A stretch of DNA of 15,176 nucleotides from Haplosporangium gracile. Its lineage: Eukaryota; Mortierellomycota; Mortierellomycetes; Mortierellales; Mortierellaceae. Positions 1 to 10,397 of the stretch are shown here, piece after piece. Each line of letters starts with the position of its first letter. Within the stretch, counting starts at the first letter, position 1. The notes beneath the pieces are model-generated. The model was given only the letters and a program-made list of their open reading frames with translations. It was not told the DNA's origin and did not search any database. The stretch lies in contig JAAAUF010000829.1 in assembly GCA_015499985.1 (NCBI GenBank), positions 1-15,176 of the forward strand, read 5' to 3'. The position numbers were made by a program, and so were the translations under genes.

Positions 1-348
1 AAGGCGGCAGAGAGCACAATCTATAAGTTGACAAATGAAAAAAAAAGTGTGTGAATGTGTTGTCCGGGACATCATTCTCGTCTATCGGAGAAAAATATGG
101 CGCGTTCTTGTCCGGAATCAATGTGGAGGAGGACGATCACCGCTTGCGCGACAGGGTTTTTATCGAGAGAAAGAGGGCCGTGGAAAAATAGAAGAACAAG
201 AGATTCAAATGCATCCTCGCATGTGTCTTTTTTCCTGTTCCTTTAGGTATTCTACACTTTCATGCTTTTGTTTGTGAGCAATGCAAACAAAAGGGGTATC
301 CCAGAGGGTTAATGCATTCGAAAAAAAAATCATTCGACGGGAAAGGTG
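1..348. other. No supported feature
   Basis: Mixed composition with short A runs. Two overlapping plus-strand ORFs of 63 and 80 codons share most of their bases and have no splice context or family features. They may be chance, or the edge of something outside the window. Confidence 0.4.
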
Positions 349-431
349 TTATTCTCCTACATCGCGCATCGAGTTTCTGTAATGTAAAGGTCTTCTACGC
401 CAACCCTGATCGCCCAGCTTGACGATCGACA

Positions 432-1040
432 TCACCAACGGCTCCAGACACTTGCATTCCCGATGAGAAAGCCCAACCACAAAGAACCAAAGGACAGCGT
501 GGGCGAATACAATCCGACACCAAAATGCAACTCCTGCAATGTGCACCAGGCTGCATCGCAGTGCTCCACTCGTAAGAATTCCCCATCCTTTAAACACTGC
601 AAAAGTTCTGTAAAGTAAAAAAAAATTGATCAGACTTCTGTAGGTGTACCTCCAATGAAAGAATGTCCCAGAGAAGATTGCGAATCGCCCTCTTCCAACA
701 CAATTCATCTAGTCGAATGCTCCTCGTTTGTGGTAGTCGAGAAGGTAAAAGAGGGCAGACAACAACATCTTACGGAGACTGGAATGGTATTCTCGTCCTT
801 CTTGTTGTGTCATGTTTCAATTGGAGACCATGAAATGAACTGATATGATCTCGAGGAATCGTCTCTGACAGAACGATGCTAACAAATGAGAGGGAAAGCA
901 TGTACAGTATGTGTGTCAAAACGTGATCGCAAACAAGAAAAGGGAAGCATGCGAACATGACCATGACCATACCCGTCCAGGGTATCGAAGGAAATAACAC
1001 GTCCTTGTTTGGAATCGATGGTGAGGAAGAGAATGAATAC
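432..1040 (-). pseudogene. Possible eroded multi-exon gene fragment
   Basis: Minus-strand pieces read like protein: TIDSKQGRVISFDTLDG near 1015-965, a piece ending RTRIPFQSP near 780, LDELCWKRAIRNLLWDILSL near 705-650, and CLKDGEFLRVEHCDAAWC near 590-540. GTATGG...TTGTTAG and CC|GTAAGA sites can link the first three in phase, but the first lacks an ATG or acceptor and the last is in another frame. A 119-codon ORF (708-349) also overlaps in a third frame. This could be a decayed gene or chance; no family is recognised. Confidence 0.15.
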
Positions 1041-1372
1041 GAAAGAACATCAAAAACTTAGTGAGAAAAAGGAAAAGTCATCGCGGTAATAGGGCTTAGA
1101 TGAAGTAGGCCATGTCTGCATTAGTTTCCAGTCTCTTTTTTGTTCTGAAAAATTGTTTGTACAGGCAAACGTGTATCTCATGAGAGAAATGTATTCAAAA
1201 GAAAAAATTAATAAAACGAAAATGAAAAGAAGAGCAAAAGGTCGTCTATCACCATCTATCTCCTTCTCTCTTAGTTCATTCTTAATCATATACAAGTGCT
1301 TGTGCACTGTCCTTGCTGTCATTCCTGTTTATGTCATTGCATAATATCAAATTCTACTGCTGGATTGCCGCC

Positions 1373-1390
1373 AAAAAAAAAAAAAAAAAA
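1373..1390 (+). repeat. Poly(A) tract, 18 bases
   Basis: An uninterrupted A run in non-coding DNA, between GCCGCC and GTGGGTC. No target-site duplication or retroelement body is seen on either side. Confidence 0.9.
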
Positions 1391-2640
1391 GTGGGTCAAG
1401 CCCTTGTTGGGTTGAAGGGGAGCGACTGTGCGCACAGATGGACCAATGCGTAAAATTCAAGTCCACTCGACACAACAAAAAGCCGCGCGGAGGAAAGTAA
1501 AGAGTTAAGGCGAGAGCAGACGGAAACAGTGGTCATCTGGCAGGATTAACTGAAAACAAATGAACGCCACCTCTCGTCCCTCAGTTTCTTGCAATTGTCT
1601 TTGTTTTGGGCACTTGCACTGTCGTCTATGTATGTTTGCGTTTTGACTTTGTTGATTGTGCCTGGCTCTGCACACCATGGTCAGATTCTGCAGTTGAATA
1701 ACCCATTTGTTGACCCACCCATGCGATGCATGCCGATTGTTGGGTTAAGTCTAGTGTTACATGAGAAGAAAAAAAAGCGAGAAGTCTGTCGTATTTTCTT
1801 GTGTTTTGTTGAGCTTACCTAGTTCGAGCTTTCTCTCCGCATTTGCCCTTTGCGTTGCCGCTTTTTTGTTCTGCATTTTTGGCTTAGACCTCCTTTCCTC
1901 CATCCTTGCTTCCTCGTTTTTGTGGTTTGTCTTATCTTTTTGCCGCCATTGTTTCTTTTATCTTGCCTTGTGAGTGTGTGTCCATCCTCCTTTCTTCTCT
2001 ACTATCTCCACCTACTCCCTCCACCGTCGTCCCCTCCCTTCCTCTATCCCTGCGGTGTTTTAGGCTCACGTTTTTTTTTGTTTACGCTCTGGTCAAATTA
2101 CACATCCACTTTCATTTTTCCTCTTTCATCTTTCCTTCCTTTTTCATCGATCATCATCATCGTCGCCCTGTCTCGTCCGTAGCCCTTCCCCCACCGCGTG
2201 CCTTTTCTTTATTTTCATTGTTTACATCTTGGCAATGGATGAAATGAAAAAAAAAAATTGAGTTGGGCGCAAAGGACTCAAAGGTGACTAAGCACAATGA
2301 GCTATAAACAATTCAGGCCAAACAAGTTCCCCCCGCTTTCACCCAACACAGGATAAGAGAAACATCAAGTAGCTTTAAGCACATACAACGCGTGTCCAGC
2401 GTGCGGTCTTATCCCATATATCGTCCGAGTATGAGCGGAGTAAGCCCTTTTGATGATAGCCCTCTTCTTTTTTCTCCTCTCCCTGCAAGAAAAAATTGCT
2501 CAAAAGCTTGTAGGATGATTTTTTTGATTTTTATGCGCGCGTCCAAAACACACATAACACATATATACCCACACCCACACAACTCATTTATCATTATCTC
2601 ATTGCTGATGTGTTACCCACGACCATTGAGCCCCATGCGC

Positions 2641-2661
2641 AAAAAAAAAAAAAAAAAAAAA
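2641..2661 (+). repeat. Poly(A) tract, 21 bases
   Basis: The longest homopolymer in the window, read as poly-Lys in a spurious plus-strand frame. No retroelement body is visible upstream. Confidence 0.9.
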
Positions 2662-3066
2662 GAAACGTGTCAGTCGTCATCGATAAGTGAAACAGATACC
2701 CAACAATCCGTCTCTGTCTGTGAAGGAAGACGATGGCTGCAAATGGCTGCACAGACAGTCCGTCAGTCTGTCCGCCCAAACACCACACCACATCATAATA
2801 AAGTCTTCCCTTCCTTCTATGTCATCCTGCGTATTTGCTTTGTGTCTATGCTTTTTTTTTCTCTCTTTTACTGCTTCCTCTTCTTTTCTAACGTTTTTTT
2901 TTCCCTACTGCGCGTCTATCTATCTATGTGCGTAAACAACCTAAACACGCGTTACGGCTACAAGTAGAACTTGATTGGTGATTGTTTTTTCTTCTTTTCG
3001 CAAATCCGTATCACACCCAGTCCCTCTCCCGAAACAAAGCTCGTAATGAACAAGATTCCTTATTAC

Positions 3067-3072
3067 TTTATT
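3067..3072 (-). terminator. Poly(A) signal AATAAA
   Basis: A perfect AATAAA on the minus strand lies about 86 nt after the stop codon of the low-complexity gene, inside an A/T-rich 3' region. Position and orientation fit a cleavage signal for that transcript. Confidence 0.55.
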
Positions 3073-3157
3073 CATTGTTTTTTCAATACTCTTTTACGCT
3101 GTTTTTTGTTTTTGTGTTATCAATGCTATGTTTTGTGATTTCATGTATGCAAGCCAT

Positions 3158-5426
3158 CTATTGGTAGTCCTGGATACGACTGCTCAAGGCCCGTTTGCCT
3201 TCGGCAATCAGAGTACTCAATTTAGCCTCCATCCTCAAGAACTGTTCATCGTTATCCTCAGTCCCCGTATTAGGTCTCTTAGGGGGGACCATAGCCCTCT
3301 CATAAAAGGGATGATCGGGCTCGTGAGGGTTCGAGTGAGGGAGGGAGGCTGACAATCCATGTTTCTTGGAACCGGATTTAGGGTGGCGCGATCTACCACT
3401 GCTGGAGTGGTGTTGATGGCGGCCGTGGTGATGGTGGTGGTGCAGGGACTTGCCGAGTAGATGGGCATGAGGAGAAGATTGGTGTCGGGGCGTGCGCGTT
3501 GGAATGTTGACAGGTGCTGATTCGATAGGCTGGAAAGAGATAGATAGATAGAGAGATGGAAGAATTCATTTATGCAAGGGAATGATTGAATGGGAGGATG
3601 GGAAGAATAGGACAACGGGAAGAAGGGGGGGGGGGGCAACACAAAGGGGGAAGAAAGAAAAAGAAAGGTCAGTTTGCGTTGTTGGATACCGATAGATGTA
3701 TGGATGGGATGTTGCCATCAAAAACGAAAATGTGATTTTTGTCACTCTCTTCTTCCCATAAGACGACAAAGACGACAAAGAACAAAGGCCGTAAGATCGA
3801 CGATAAGAAACGGAGACATTTAGTTTACCATTAAGGAATGATCAGCATTCAAACTGTCATTGGTGCTTTCAGTAGATGGAATGGTCTCGCCCTCAGCACC
3901 AAGAGACGCGTCTTGGATCCCCTGGTGACGACCTTTGCCAGTAAGCAACTGGTAGGCAGACAGGGCAACCGCACTCGTAAAGATAACCGTCTCGAATGCA
4001 GCACCAAAAAGATACGCGGCCGCCGATCGCTGTCGCTTCTTGGGTGGCTCAGCGGCTGAATACAGACCAAGGGCGCTCTCAGCTGCTGCCTCTTCTTGAT
4101 CCCGTTGGGCCTTGTATGCACCCATGCCGTAGGTCGGGGTGCTCCCCACAATCGTCACCGCCGTCGATGCCGGAGCCTTCTCGATCGCCATGGGCATCTC
4201 GTCCAGGTGGAGAAGGGTCGGTTCGGGAAGTGCCGCTACCACTGCTTCATCGATCAATGAAGTAGATAAGATGTTCATATCTTGGTCGATTCCTTCGCGC
4301 CCGGGTGTTGTAAGAGGGTCCTCAAATCGGAGCACTCCCTTGGGAGGCGCCCTGTCCAGTTTGGAATCGTGGCGATGGTGAAGGGAGGGAGGCTCGTGAA
4401 GGTGACAAGATGGGTGGTGTTCTCGGGGTTGGTGCTTATGAAGATGGCAAGAGGAACGGTGCGAGTGTCGGCGTTCGCCATTATGACGATGATGGTGACT
4501 GTGGCCGTGGCCGTGACCCTTGGATGTAGAAGAAGAGTGGTGGTGACAGAGGGCGGAGCAAGGGGCTGAAGATGAACTGGGAGAGGAAGTGTTGGAGCAG
4601 CTGGAGACGGAGGAAGAAGAGGAGGATGATGAGGACGAGTGGGTAAGGCTGCGAGTCAACCTTGGCAGAGGCGGTGTCTCGAGCCCTGAAGAGGTCGACA
4701 TGTTTAAATTAGCACATGGCGAGCCAAGACCTCCTCCGTCCGCAACGACCGTGGAACCACGCGAGACCGAGGACGGGCTCTGATGTTGTTGTTTTTGCTG
4801 AAGAAAAGCGGAGGCATCGAGGACAGGGTTGCTGGTAAGATTAGTGTTGATCGAAAGGGGGGAAGGACGCAGCTTTTGAACTGTTCCCGAGTCGACACGA
4901 GCTCGCTGGAGAGGGAAGGGAGATGCCAAGGATGTGGTGGAGAAGGCAGAGGATGGTGACGATGACGATGCTGACGAAGGCGAAGCAGAGAGGTCGGGTA
5001 TGGACAGGAGATCAGAGGGCGTGATAGGCGAAGGGTATGGATGTCTGCTGTTTGTGTTATTGCTGCGGTGAATGTCATCGGCACTGCTGCTGCTATTATT
5101 ACTGTTGCCACCTTGCGTGGCAAAGGACAGCTCCTCGGAGAGTGACCTTGGCTTATTGTTGCTGGTTGTAGGTGTGAAGGGGCGAGGTTGTTGTTGATGA
5201 TGGTGATGATGATGGTTGTGATATGAATGATGGTTGTTGTGGGCAAGTGAGTCGCTGCTGGAGTTGCTACCGGCGAGAGACATGGGCAGCGAGGCATTGG
5301 AACTGTTGTTGCTGTGGGTATGATGACTGCTAGACTGGCTAGTGCCCAGCAGCTTGGAAGACGACCGCTTGTGGTGCAGCCTGTTGGTTGGACGGGTTTC
5401 GGATCGAGACGCGTGCGTACTGTGGA

Positions 5427-5466
<40 letters not shown>

Positions 5467-5682
5467 GCTGTTGTTATTGTTATTGATATCATTGCTGTTG
5501 TTGCTGGGGGTGTGCTTGTTGTTAGGGAGGTTGGGCATGAATGACGACCGACTGTGGCCGTTGGAGGACGACTTTTGAGGGTCGGGGTATCTCAACCATG
5601 GCGTATCTTTCTGCGCCTGCTGTTGTTGCTGCTGTTGTTGCTGGTATGATTGAATCAGGAATTGGCGCTTGTACGAAGACAT
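3158..5682 (-). CDS. Low-complexity Asn/Gln/His/Ser-rich protein with possible membrane segment, two exons
   Basis: Family not recognised. Exon 1 is 5682-3829 and exon 2 is 3529-3158; joined in phase 0 they encode 741 residues. The ATG has A at -3 and follows a pyrimidine-rich leader. From the N terminus: a 9-Gln run (residues 14-22), an Asn tract (about 67-85, including 13 consecutive Asn), a His tract (about 149-162), long Ser/Pro/Thr-rich disorder, a His/Cys-rich stretch (about 390-438) with two CHLH motifs at C412 and C426, a basic PPKKRQR motif (546-552), and a hydrophobic segment (about 554-581) that could be one membrane helix. Exon 2 adds a second His cluster (LHHHHHHGRHQHH) and ends in a charged helix-like tail (MEAKLSTLIAEGKRALSSRI). 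The NLS-like motif next to a hydrophobic stretch could suit a membrane or nuclear-envelope protein, but this is speculation. Without splicing, exon 1 stops two codons after the donor (MVN), losing the conserved-looking tail; splicing is therefore favoured. The ORF is very secure, the function unknown. Confidence 0.85.
3530..3828 (-). other. Predicted 299-nt intron of the low-complexity gene
   Basis: Minus-strand donor GTAAAC follows the ATG codon at 3831-3829; the acceptor is CTCTTTCCAG ending at 3530, after a pyrimidine-rich tract made partly of TATC repeats. The join is phase 0 and opens a 123-residue exon with coding character. The intron contains a 12-base homopolymer (G on plus, 3625-3636) and no clear CTAAC branch site, so the exact donor is less certain than the acceptor. 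Confidence 0.65.
3625..3636 (+). repeat. Poly(G) tract, 12 bases
   Basis: Lies inside the intron of the low-complexity gene, reading as C12 on the coding strand. Its length is prone to assembly and sequencing error. Confidence 0.9.
5428..5466 (+). repeat. (GTT)13 microsatellite encoding poly-Asn
   Basis: Thirteen perfect GTT units on plus read as AAC codons on minus, giving 13 consecutive Asn in the low-complexity protein. Imperfect GTT/ATT/GCT units continue to about 5500. The pure repeat is likely length-polymorphic. Confidence 0.95.
5618..5644 (+). repeat. CTG/TTG trinucleotide repeat encoding poly-Gln
   Basis: A mixed CTG/TTG run on plus reads as CAG/CAA on minus and encodes the nine-Gln run near the N terminus. 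The mixing of the two Gln codons interrupts the repeat and should make it more stable than the pure Asn tract. Confidence 0.9.
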
Positions 5683-6480
5683 TTTTGTGTTTGTTTGTTG
5701 ATTTTGAAGAGTGGGGAGTGGGGGTATATGGTCGAAAGTATGAAGATGAAGGTGTTAAAGTGTCAAAAATGAAAGAAAGGAATAAAGAACAGAGAAGATG
5801 AACAAGAAAGAGAAGAGAAGCGTGCAAGGATAAAAGAGTATGTAAGAGGACGAGAGAGAATGAGATAGAAAGAGAGAGATAAGAGAGTATGTATGTCGGA
5901 AAGAAAGACAACAAGCACGAGCGCGAGTGACTGAAGGAGACACCAGGCAAATAAAAAGAGAGAAAGATAAAAAAGGAGAAGGCAGAGGGATGTATGTATT
6001 TCAATCGCACTAAAGGATGGTAACCTGGGCCAAGGAGACAGCGAGTGACAGTGACAAAGAATGAGTGCTCAAAGAGAAGAGAGGGGGGGAAAGGGGGTTA
6101 TTGTTTTTTGTATGCAAGAGGAGAAGAGAGAAGAAGGAGGGTGTTGTTGATGAGGGGTCTGATGAGGGAAGAGACAGAAAGAGAGAAAATGAGAAAAATA
6201 GAACAGAGAAGGGTGGAAAGGAATCGAGGGTTATGAGTTGGTTACATATGGTTGCTGGTTGTTATGGTGTTGTTGTTGCTGTTGTAGTTGCTGTTAGGTA
6301 TGAGATTCACGAGGGTGATGAGAGCTGGAGTGTGAGTATGCAGAGAGTGAGTGAGTTGGGTGAAGAGTGAGTGGGAGATGCAAAAATGAAAAAGAGATGC
6401 AAAAGAGGGATGGAATGAATGAGCGGAAAAGAGAAGAGAATGGAAAAGAAAGAAGCGTGAAGACGAAGAAGAAGAAAAAA
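5683..6480 (-). promoter_or_regulatory. Pyrimidine-rich leader/promoter of the low-complexity gene
   Basis: For about 800 bp upstream of the ATG the minus strand is strongly C/T-rich (GA-rich on plus), ending in CAAACACAAAA before the start codon. The same arrangement precedes the GTP cyclohydrolase start on the other strand. No convincing TATA box or intact competing gene was found. The 133- and 162-residue ORFs read through this tract are repetitive Ser/Leu/Phe strings and are not taken as genes. The transcription start cannot be placed. Confidence 0.5.
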
Positions 6481-7055
6481 GGCGTATGTTGTTGCTTAAG
6501 AAGGAATACGACGAGGTCAGACTCAAGGCTAAGTTTGCTGGTTGTTTGTTGATGTTCTTGATATTCCGATTGATGATGACGGACACCCACTGGGGAATGG
6601 AGGGAAGAGAAGAGGGTGGCGGATTATTATTGTGTTTACTCAATCAAATATCTCGATTCAGTCAAGCAAGCAAAGGCCCTGTAGGCTTCATGCAAATCAT
6701 ATGCCATCGGCCTTGTTGCTTGTTGTTCTCGTCTGTTCACTAGGCCCGTCTCTTTCTCTCCTCTGTCGATTGTTTGTTTTGTTTGTTTTGTTGACTGGTC
6801 TCTCTCTTTTCCTCTTGTCCCGCGACTCAATTTATTTTTTAAAATACCTCTCAATTGAACAACATTCGCTATTCATGGGCGATCAGACTGTCAACATTCA
6901 GTCGGCATGTGCTGAAGACAAAAACGTAAGAACAAAGGATACATAGGCCAAAACAAGAAAGAAAAAAAAAGGGAAAGTGTCAGTACGATGACCATGCAAC
7001 CTCTCAAAGAAAAAAAGGGGGATTCAAAACACTACAACAAAAAGGTCGTTGCCTT

Positions 7056-7108
7056 TGTTGTTGTTGCTGCTGCTGCTGTTGTTGTTGTTGTTGTATGTAT
7101 GTATGTAT
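7056..7108 (+). repeat. Compound microsatellite GTT/GCT then GTAT
   Basis: About 13 GTT/GCT units (7056-7094) pass into four GTAT units. The trinucleotide part matches the unit and strand orientation of the repeat encoding poly-Asn at 5428, but here it is intergenic. Confidence 0.9.
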
Positions 7109-7344
7109 GCATGGCCTGGCCTGGCCCATGTTCCTCGTCTCTGCTGGCTTCTTCCTTTCCTTCTTTCTTTCTTTCTCTTGCTGTCGCACTTTTGTACTCC
7201 TGGCGAATGGCTGTTTTGTGTTTTTTTTCTTGTTTTGTCATTGCTTAGTCGTTGGTGGCTCGCTTGTTAGCCGTTTCTGTTGTTGTTGGGCAATGCATAC
7301 ATAGGAGAGATGCGAGTCCACGATCGATTGTTGATCGCCATGGG

Positions 7345-7390
7345 CATACATACATACATACATACATACACACAAATACACACACATAAC
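7345..7390 (+). repeat. (CATA)n/(CA)n microsatellite
   Basis: Six and a half perfect CATA units (7345-7370) are followed by CA-rich sequence to about 7390. No coding role. Confidence 0.9.
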
Positions 7391-7625
7391 ATAGCCAAAG
7401 CTAGTATGTGTATGTGTGCATGGCATGGTCTGTTATCCAATTGCTGACACCCATGGGCAACACAACATTCTCATACACGTACCTCACTCCGACCAATGGT
7501 ACTACCATCTATTTTTTTATCGATATCTCCTTCTTTCCATCTCTTTCTTTTTTTTTCTTTCCCACATCGTTGACAAGTTGGAAACATGCAGAAAGAAATG
7601 GAGAAATGGGGCATGAGAAAAAAAA

Positions 7626-8247
7626 ATGAGGTATCGGTTGCGAAATAGCCAACGGTTAAGCGTTCATGCAAAGACTAGCAGAATCGCTCCCTCCATTTCT
7701 TTTTTGAAGCAAGAAAGTCTTCCTCCCCTCATCAAAAACCTAAATGCGCCCAACCGGACAAAGACGACGAAAAAGAGGAGAAAGAAAGTGAAGGATGATG
7801 TAAGGCTCGCAAAACGAGAGCAAGGAGCATGCGGATTTGGCAGACAGGGGACTTGAATGGGAGGACAAGGAGGGGAGAAGGAGAGAGAGGAAGGTGAATA
7901 AGGGTGATTGAAGGGGGGTGCGAGTGGGTGATGATGTGGGTGGATGAGAGCATCTGCCAGCCAGACCCTCGCTCTCATTCTTTTTTTTATTCTCCCTGGG
8001 GTGGACAAAAGTCTTCCCTTCTTACTCCTTTTTTCTATCTTTCCTCTCTCCCCTTCAATGGCAGTTGGCCGTTGCTCTTGAAATGACAACCTATTTTACT
8101 TTGACGTTTGAATATAAACGAGTAAGAGAGCCATGCCGGACATTTCGATCACTTTCTCCTGAAATAACAATGTGCTCACACATGTTTTCGTTCATATTTC
8201 GCATTCTTGAGGAACCCAAGTACCGTGCTCACTTGTTCAATCGCTGA
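7626..8247 (+). CDS. Doubtful two-exon gene, 118 residues
   Basis: A start at 7626 opens a basic frame ending in KKRRKKVKDD at 7799, followed by a GTAAGG donor at 7800. A strong pyrimidine-rich acceptor (CTCTCTCCCCTTCAATGGCAG) ends at 8064, and the next frame (8065-8247) continues in phase 0 to a TGA, ending FRILEEPKYRAHLFNR. The basic end of exon 1 resembles a nuclear localisation signal. Against it, a 141-codon ORF runs on the opposite strand (8089-7664) and both cannot easily be real. No homology is recognised. Confidence 0.2.
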
Positions 8248-10007
8248 CCTCCTTATTTTCCCTTAAAGTTCATTCATTCCTCTTCTTTTCTTTCTCAGCC
8301 CAAAGTGCTTTTGAACACAAGGAAAAAAAGAGGGAGGTGTGGTATGGTCTTAGGGGGCTCGGCATGATGACTCGTACGTCTCTTCACATTTTGCTCTCGG
8401 CTGTGGCCCATGGGAAGGCTTATAACATCATGTCTCTTGCTCACTCTCTTACTTCCCTGTGTTAATTTCCGTATTTTTCACGCCCGATCGAACGCTCCGA
8501 CCATCTCTCGTTTGCGCATTTAGCATGTGCTCGCGACTCACTAGGAAGGGTTAGTTAGAGGGAGTGGAATAGAAACAGCATAAGAAATCTCTTTCTCCCA
8601 CCCGACAGTTTCATGGATCCACACTAGTCTACTGCGTAATTGTCCTTATCATCTCCATTTCCTGGTTTTTCCTTCAAGCGAAAAAGAAAGAATGAGACAC
8701 GAGAAGACGCGTGGTACAGAAAGTGACAGAATAGGAAAATAAAAAAGAGGGATGGAGCGTATTATTCATGAGAATGGATCATAGGGGTTGGTAATGTTCG
8801 GGAGAACAGGTCACCATTTTGTATTTTTGTGTCATTGAAAAACGAACCATGGTCAACGCGCCTGCGCGTCTCCTGTTATACCCGTGCATTGAGTCAAGAA
8901 AAGGAAGCACGACAGGGAAAGAAGGATAAAGTAAACGTCAGTGGGCCCGGTCAGGGGTATAGGCGCATCTCCCATTCCCCAATGGGTTTCAGAATAGAAT
9001 CGGCTAAGGGACAAAGAGGATGGATCGCTTCCTCATAAAAAAAAAGTTGCGCAAGATAGCTGGAATGAGGAACAGGAAGAGAAGTCGAACACAGCTCAGC
9101 TGTTGGACTATGCACCATCCTGCCCCCTTTTTTTTCTTTTCGTGTAGTTTGGTTGGCTTCAAGAAAGCCAATCGTCCAGAAGGCATTCAGCATCCAGCAA
9201 AATATTCAATTGACTTTTTTTGTGTGCCTCTATTTTTGAAATGCGAAAGTAAACAATGCGCTTGCTTTGTCGCAGTTACCCCTGTCCGTGCACACCTCTT
9301 TGAATCGATCATCTACTCTCTACGCTTATTTTTGTTTGTGCATTGCGTTTTTTGTATACATCGCGCCCACTTCGCCGTCGTTGTTTTCCTCCGGTAAGCA
9401 ACGTTTTCGTTGTGAGGATATGTTTCCTCGGAGGAGGAGTAGGCGATATTTGCATTCAAATGCCATGTATGCTCTTACGTACTCTTGCTTTTCACTCGCA
9501 TCACTCGCCGCATTCGCCCTCCAGCTCACACACACCTTCTCTCTCTCTTATTTTTTTTCTTGTTTTTTTCACTGTCTGTCGGTAACAAAGATGCGCGAAA
9601 CATCGACTAACAAGCAGTCATGCCAAATTAGCAATCTAATTCTCTGTCGCACCATTCCTGTATTTTTTTCTTTTGCCTCCTCTCTTATCTGTCCTTCTAG
9701 GACATGATTTCGAAACGACATGTTTTCTCCCTGCTTTGCCTTTGGTTATATAGGTTACTCAGGAATGAGAGAAGTAGAAGCAAAAGAGTAAAAGTAACAA
9801 ACGCAATTGCTTACCAACAGTAGTGCCTTTCTCGTTTCTTACTTCTCGTTATTTCTTCTTCAGACCTTCAGCTTCTATGGTCCTCTCTTTGCTCTTTATT
9901 CGTGTGACAATTATGCAAGGATAGTCCAAAAGCCATAGAAACAAAGCGAGAGGTGCGAGTTAATTGAAAGAAGTGAGACGAGACTGGTTGAAATGTTGGT
10001 AACAGAA
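8248..10007. other. Intergenic stretch without a supported gene
   Basis: Plus-strand ORFs of 125 codons (9020-9397, ATG start) and 146 codons (9267-9707, non-ATG) overlap in different frames and are rich in Phe, Leu, Cys and Ser from T/C-rich sequence. A short hairpin (TTGGCTT/AAGCCAA) lies near 9152. A GGTTATATAGG TATA-like site is at about 9744. Nothing else stands out. Confidence 0.45.
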
Positions 10008-10301
10008 TCACAGTGTGAGGAAAGCAAGAGAGAAAAAGACAGAGGGGGGCATTGGGAAGAACAACCGAGAGGCAGATAAGTATCGAATGCAAATCCTGAA
10101 GAGCCAGCGAGCGCAGACACACTGCCCTTCGTCTTCTATCATCCTTCTATTCCTTCCTTTCACTCCCTTTTCTTCGAACGCTTTCCTGTCCTTCTCTCCG
10201 CACCCAATTTGAGCATGGCAACATTTCTGTTTTGCTTCCAGCAGTTCCAGGGTCAACATCTTTTTTTTGTCTTCTTCCAAGGTCCGGTCATTTGAGATCA
10301 T
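10008..10301 (-). CDS. Doubtful 97-residue ORF
   Basis: The ATG has A at -3. The first half is a charged, helix-like Glu/Lys stretch (EEDKKKMLTLELLEAKQKC), followed by an Arg/Lys-rich part and a hydrophobic end (FFPMPPSVFFSLAF). The charged half derives partly from a purine-rich tract, a common source of false ORFs. It starts 97 nt after the stop of the hypothetical frame upstream on the same strand; no splice sites linking them were found. Confidence 0.18.
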   Translation of the reverse strand: MISNDRTLEEDKKKMLTLELLEAKQKCCHAQIGCGEKDRKAFEEKGVKGRNRRMIEDEGQCVCARWLFRICIRYLSASRLFFPMPPSVFFSLAFLTL

Positions 10302-10397
10302 GGTTTTGTTCGCGGTAAGAAAAATTTATCTCGAATTAACGCGACGGGAAGAAGGGACGGAGGACAAAGAGGGGCCGGGAAAAAAAGGAAGGGACCC

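Larger units (their letters stand above)
1041..3066. other. Gene-poor, low-complexity stretch
   Basis: Contains a perfect 12-bp palindrome (1426-1437), a strongly C/T-rich plus-strand block (about 1830-2220), (CA)-rich sequence near 2545-2585 and another T/C-rich block (about 2810-2910). ORFs here, including one of 191 codons at 2392-2967, begin at non-ATG codons or run through homopolymers and are not accepted. The 1830-2220 block resembles the leaders upstream of the real genes, but the next plus-strand ATG (about 2235) opens only a nine-codon frame. Confidence 0.5.
6481..7625. other. Long intergenic stretch with microsatellites
   Basis: No supported gene. Holds T/C-rich blocks (about 6740-6830, 7140-7230), a GTT/GCT repeat and a CATA repeat. 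ORFs over the repeats encode Val/Ala, Leu or Gln runs and are artefacts of the repeats. Confidence 0.5.

Noticed and set aside
1373..2661. Poly(A) tracts as retroelement tails
   Set aside because: No reverse-transcriptase or other element body upstream and no flanking target-site duplications.
2392..2967. 191-codon plus-strand open frame
   Set aside because: It begins at a GTG, runs through a 21-base poly(A) as poly-Lys and ends in T-rich Phe/Ser/Leu strings; it has no ATG near its start and no family features.
4704..5492. 262-codon minus-strand frame inside the low-complexity gene
   Set aside because: It is a shifted-frame shadow of exon 1: its poly-Thr and poly-Ile come from reading the Asn and His codon repeats out of frame, and its start is not an independent gene start.
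6242..6643. 133-codon minus-strand ORF upstream of the low-complexity gene
   Set aside because: Ser/Phe/Leu/His strings from the pyrimidine-rich leader; no domain, splice or start evidence.
4181..7349. 15-bp exact match GATCGCCATGGGCAT at about 4182 and 7333
   Set aside because: One copy is coding and one intergenic, the flanks differ, and a single match of this length is not rare in 15 kb.
8612..8630. GGATCC and ACTAGT close together, resembling a vector polylinker
   Set aside because: The spacing differs from common polylinkers and flanking bases are ordinary genomic sequence; no other vector sequence is present.
9020..9397. 125-codon ATG-started plus-strand ORF
   Set aside because: Overlapped by equally open frames and composed mostly of Phe/Leu/Cys/Val from T-rich DNA; no family recognised and no leader-like sequence before it.
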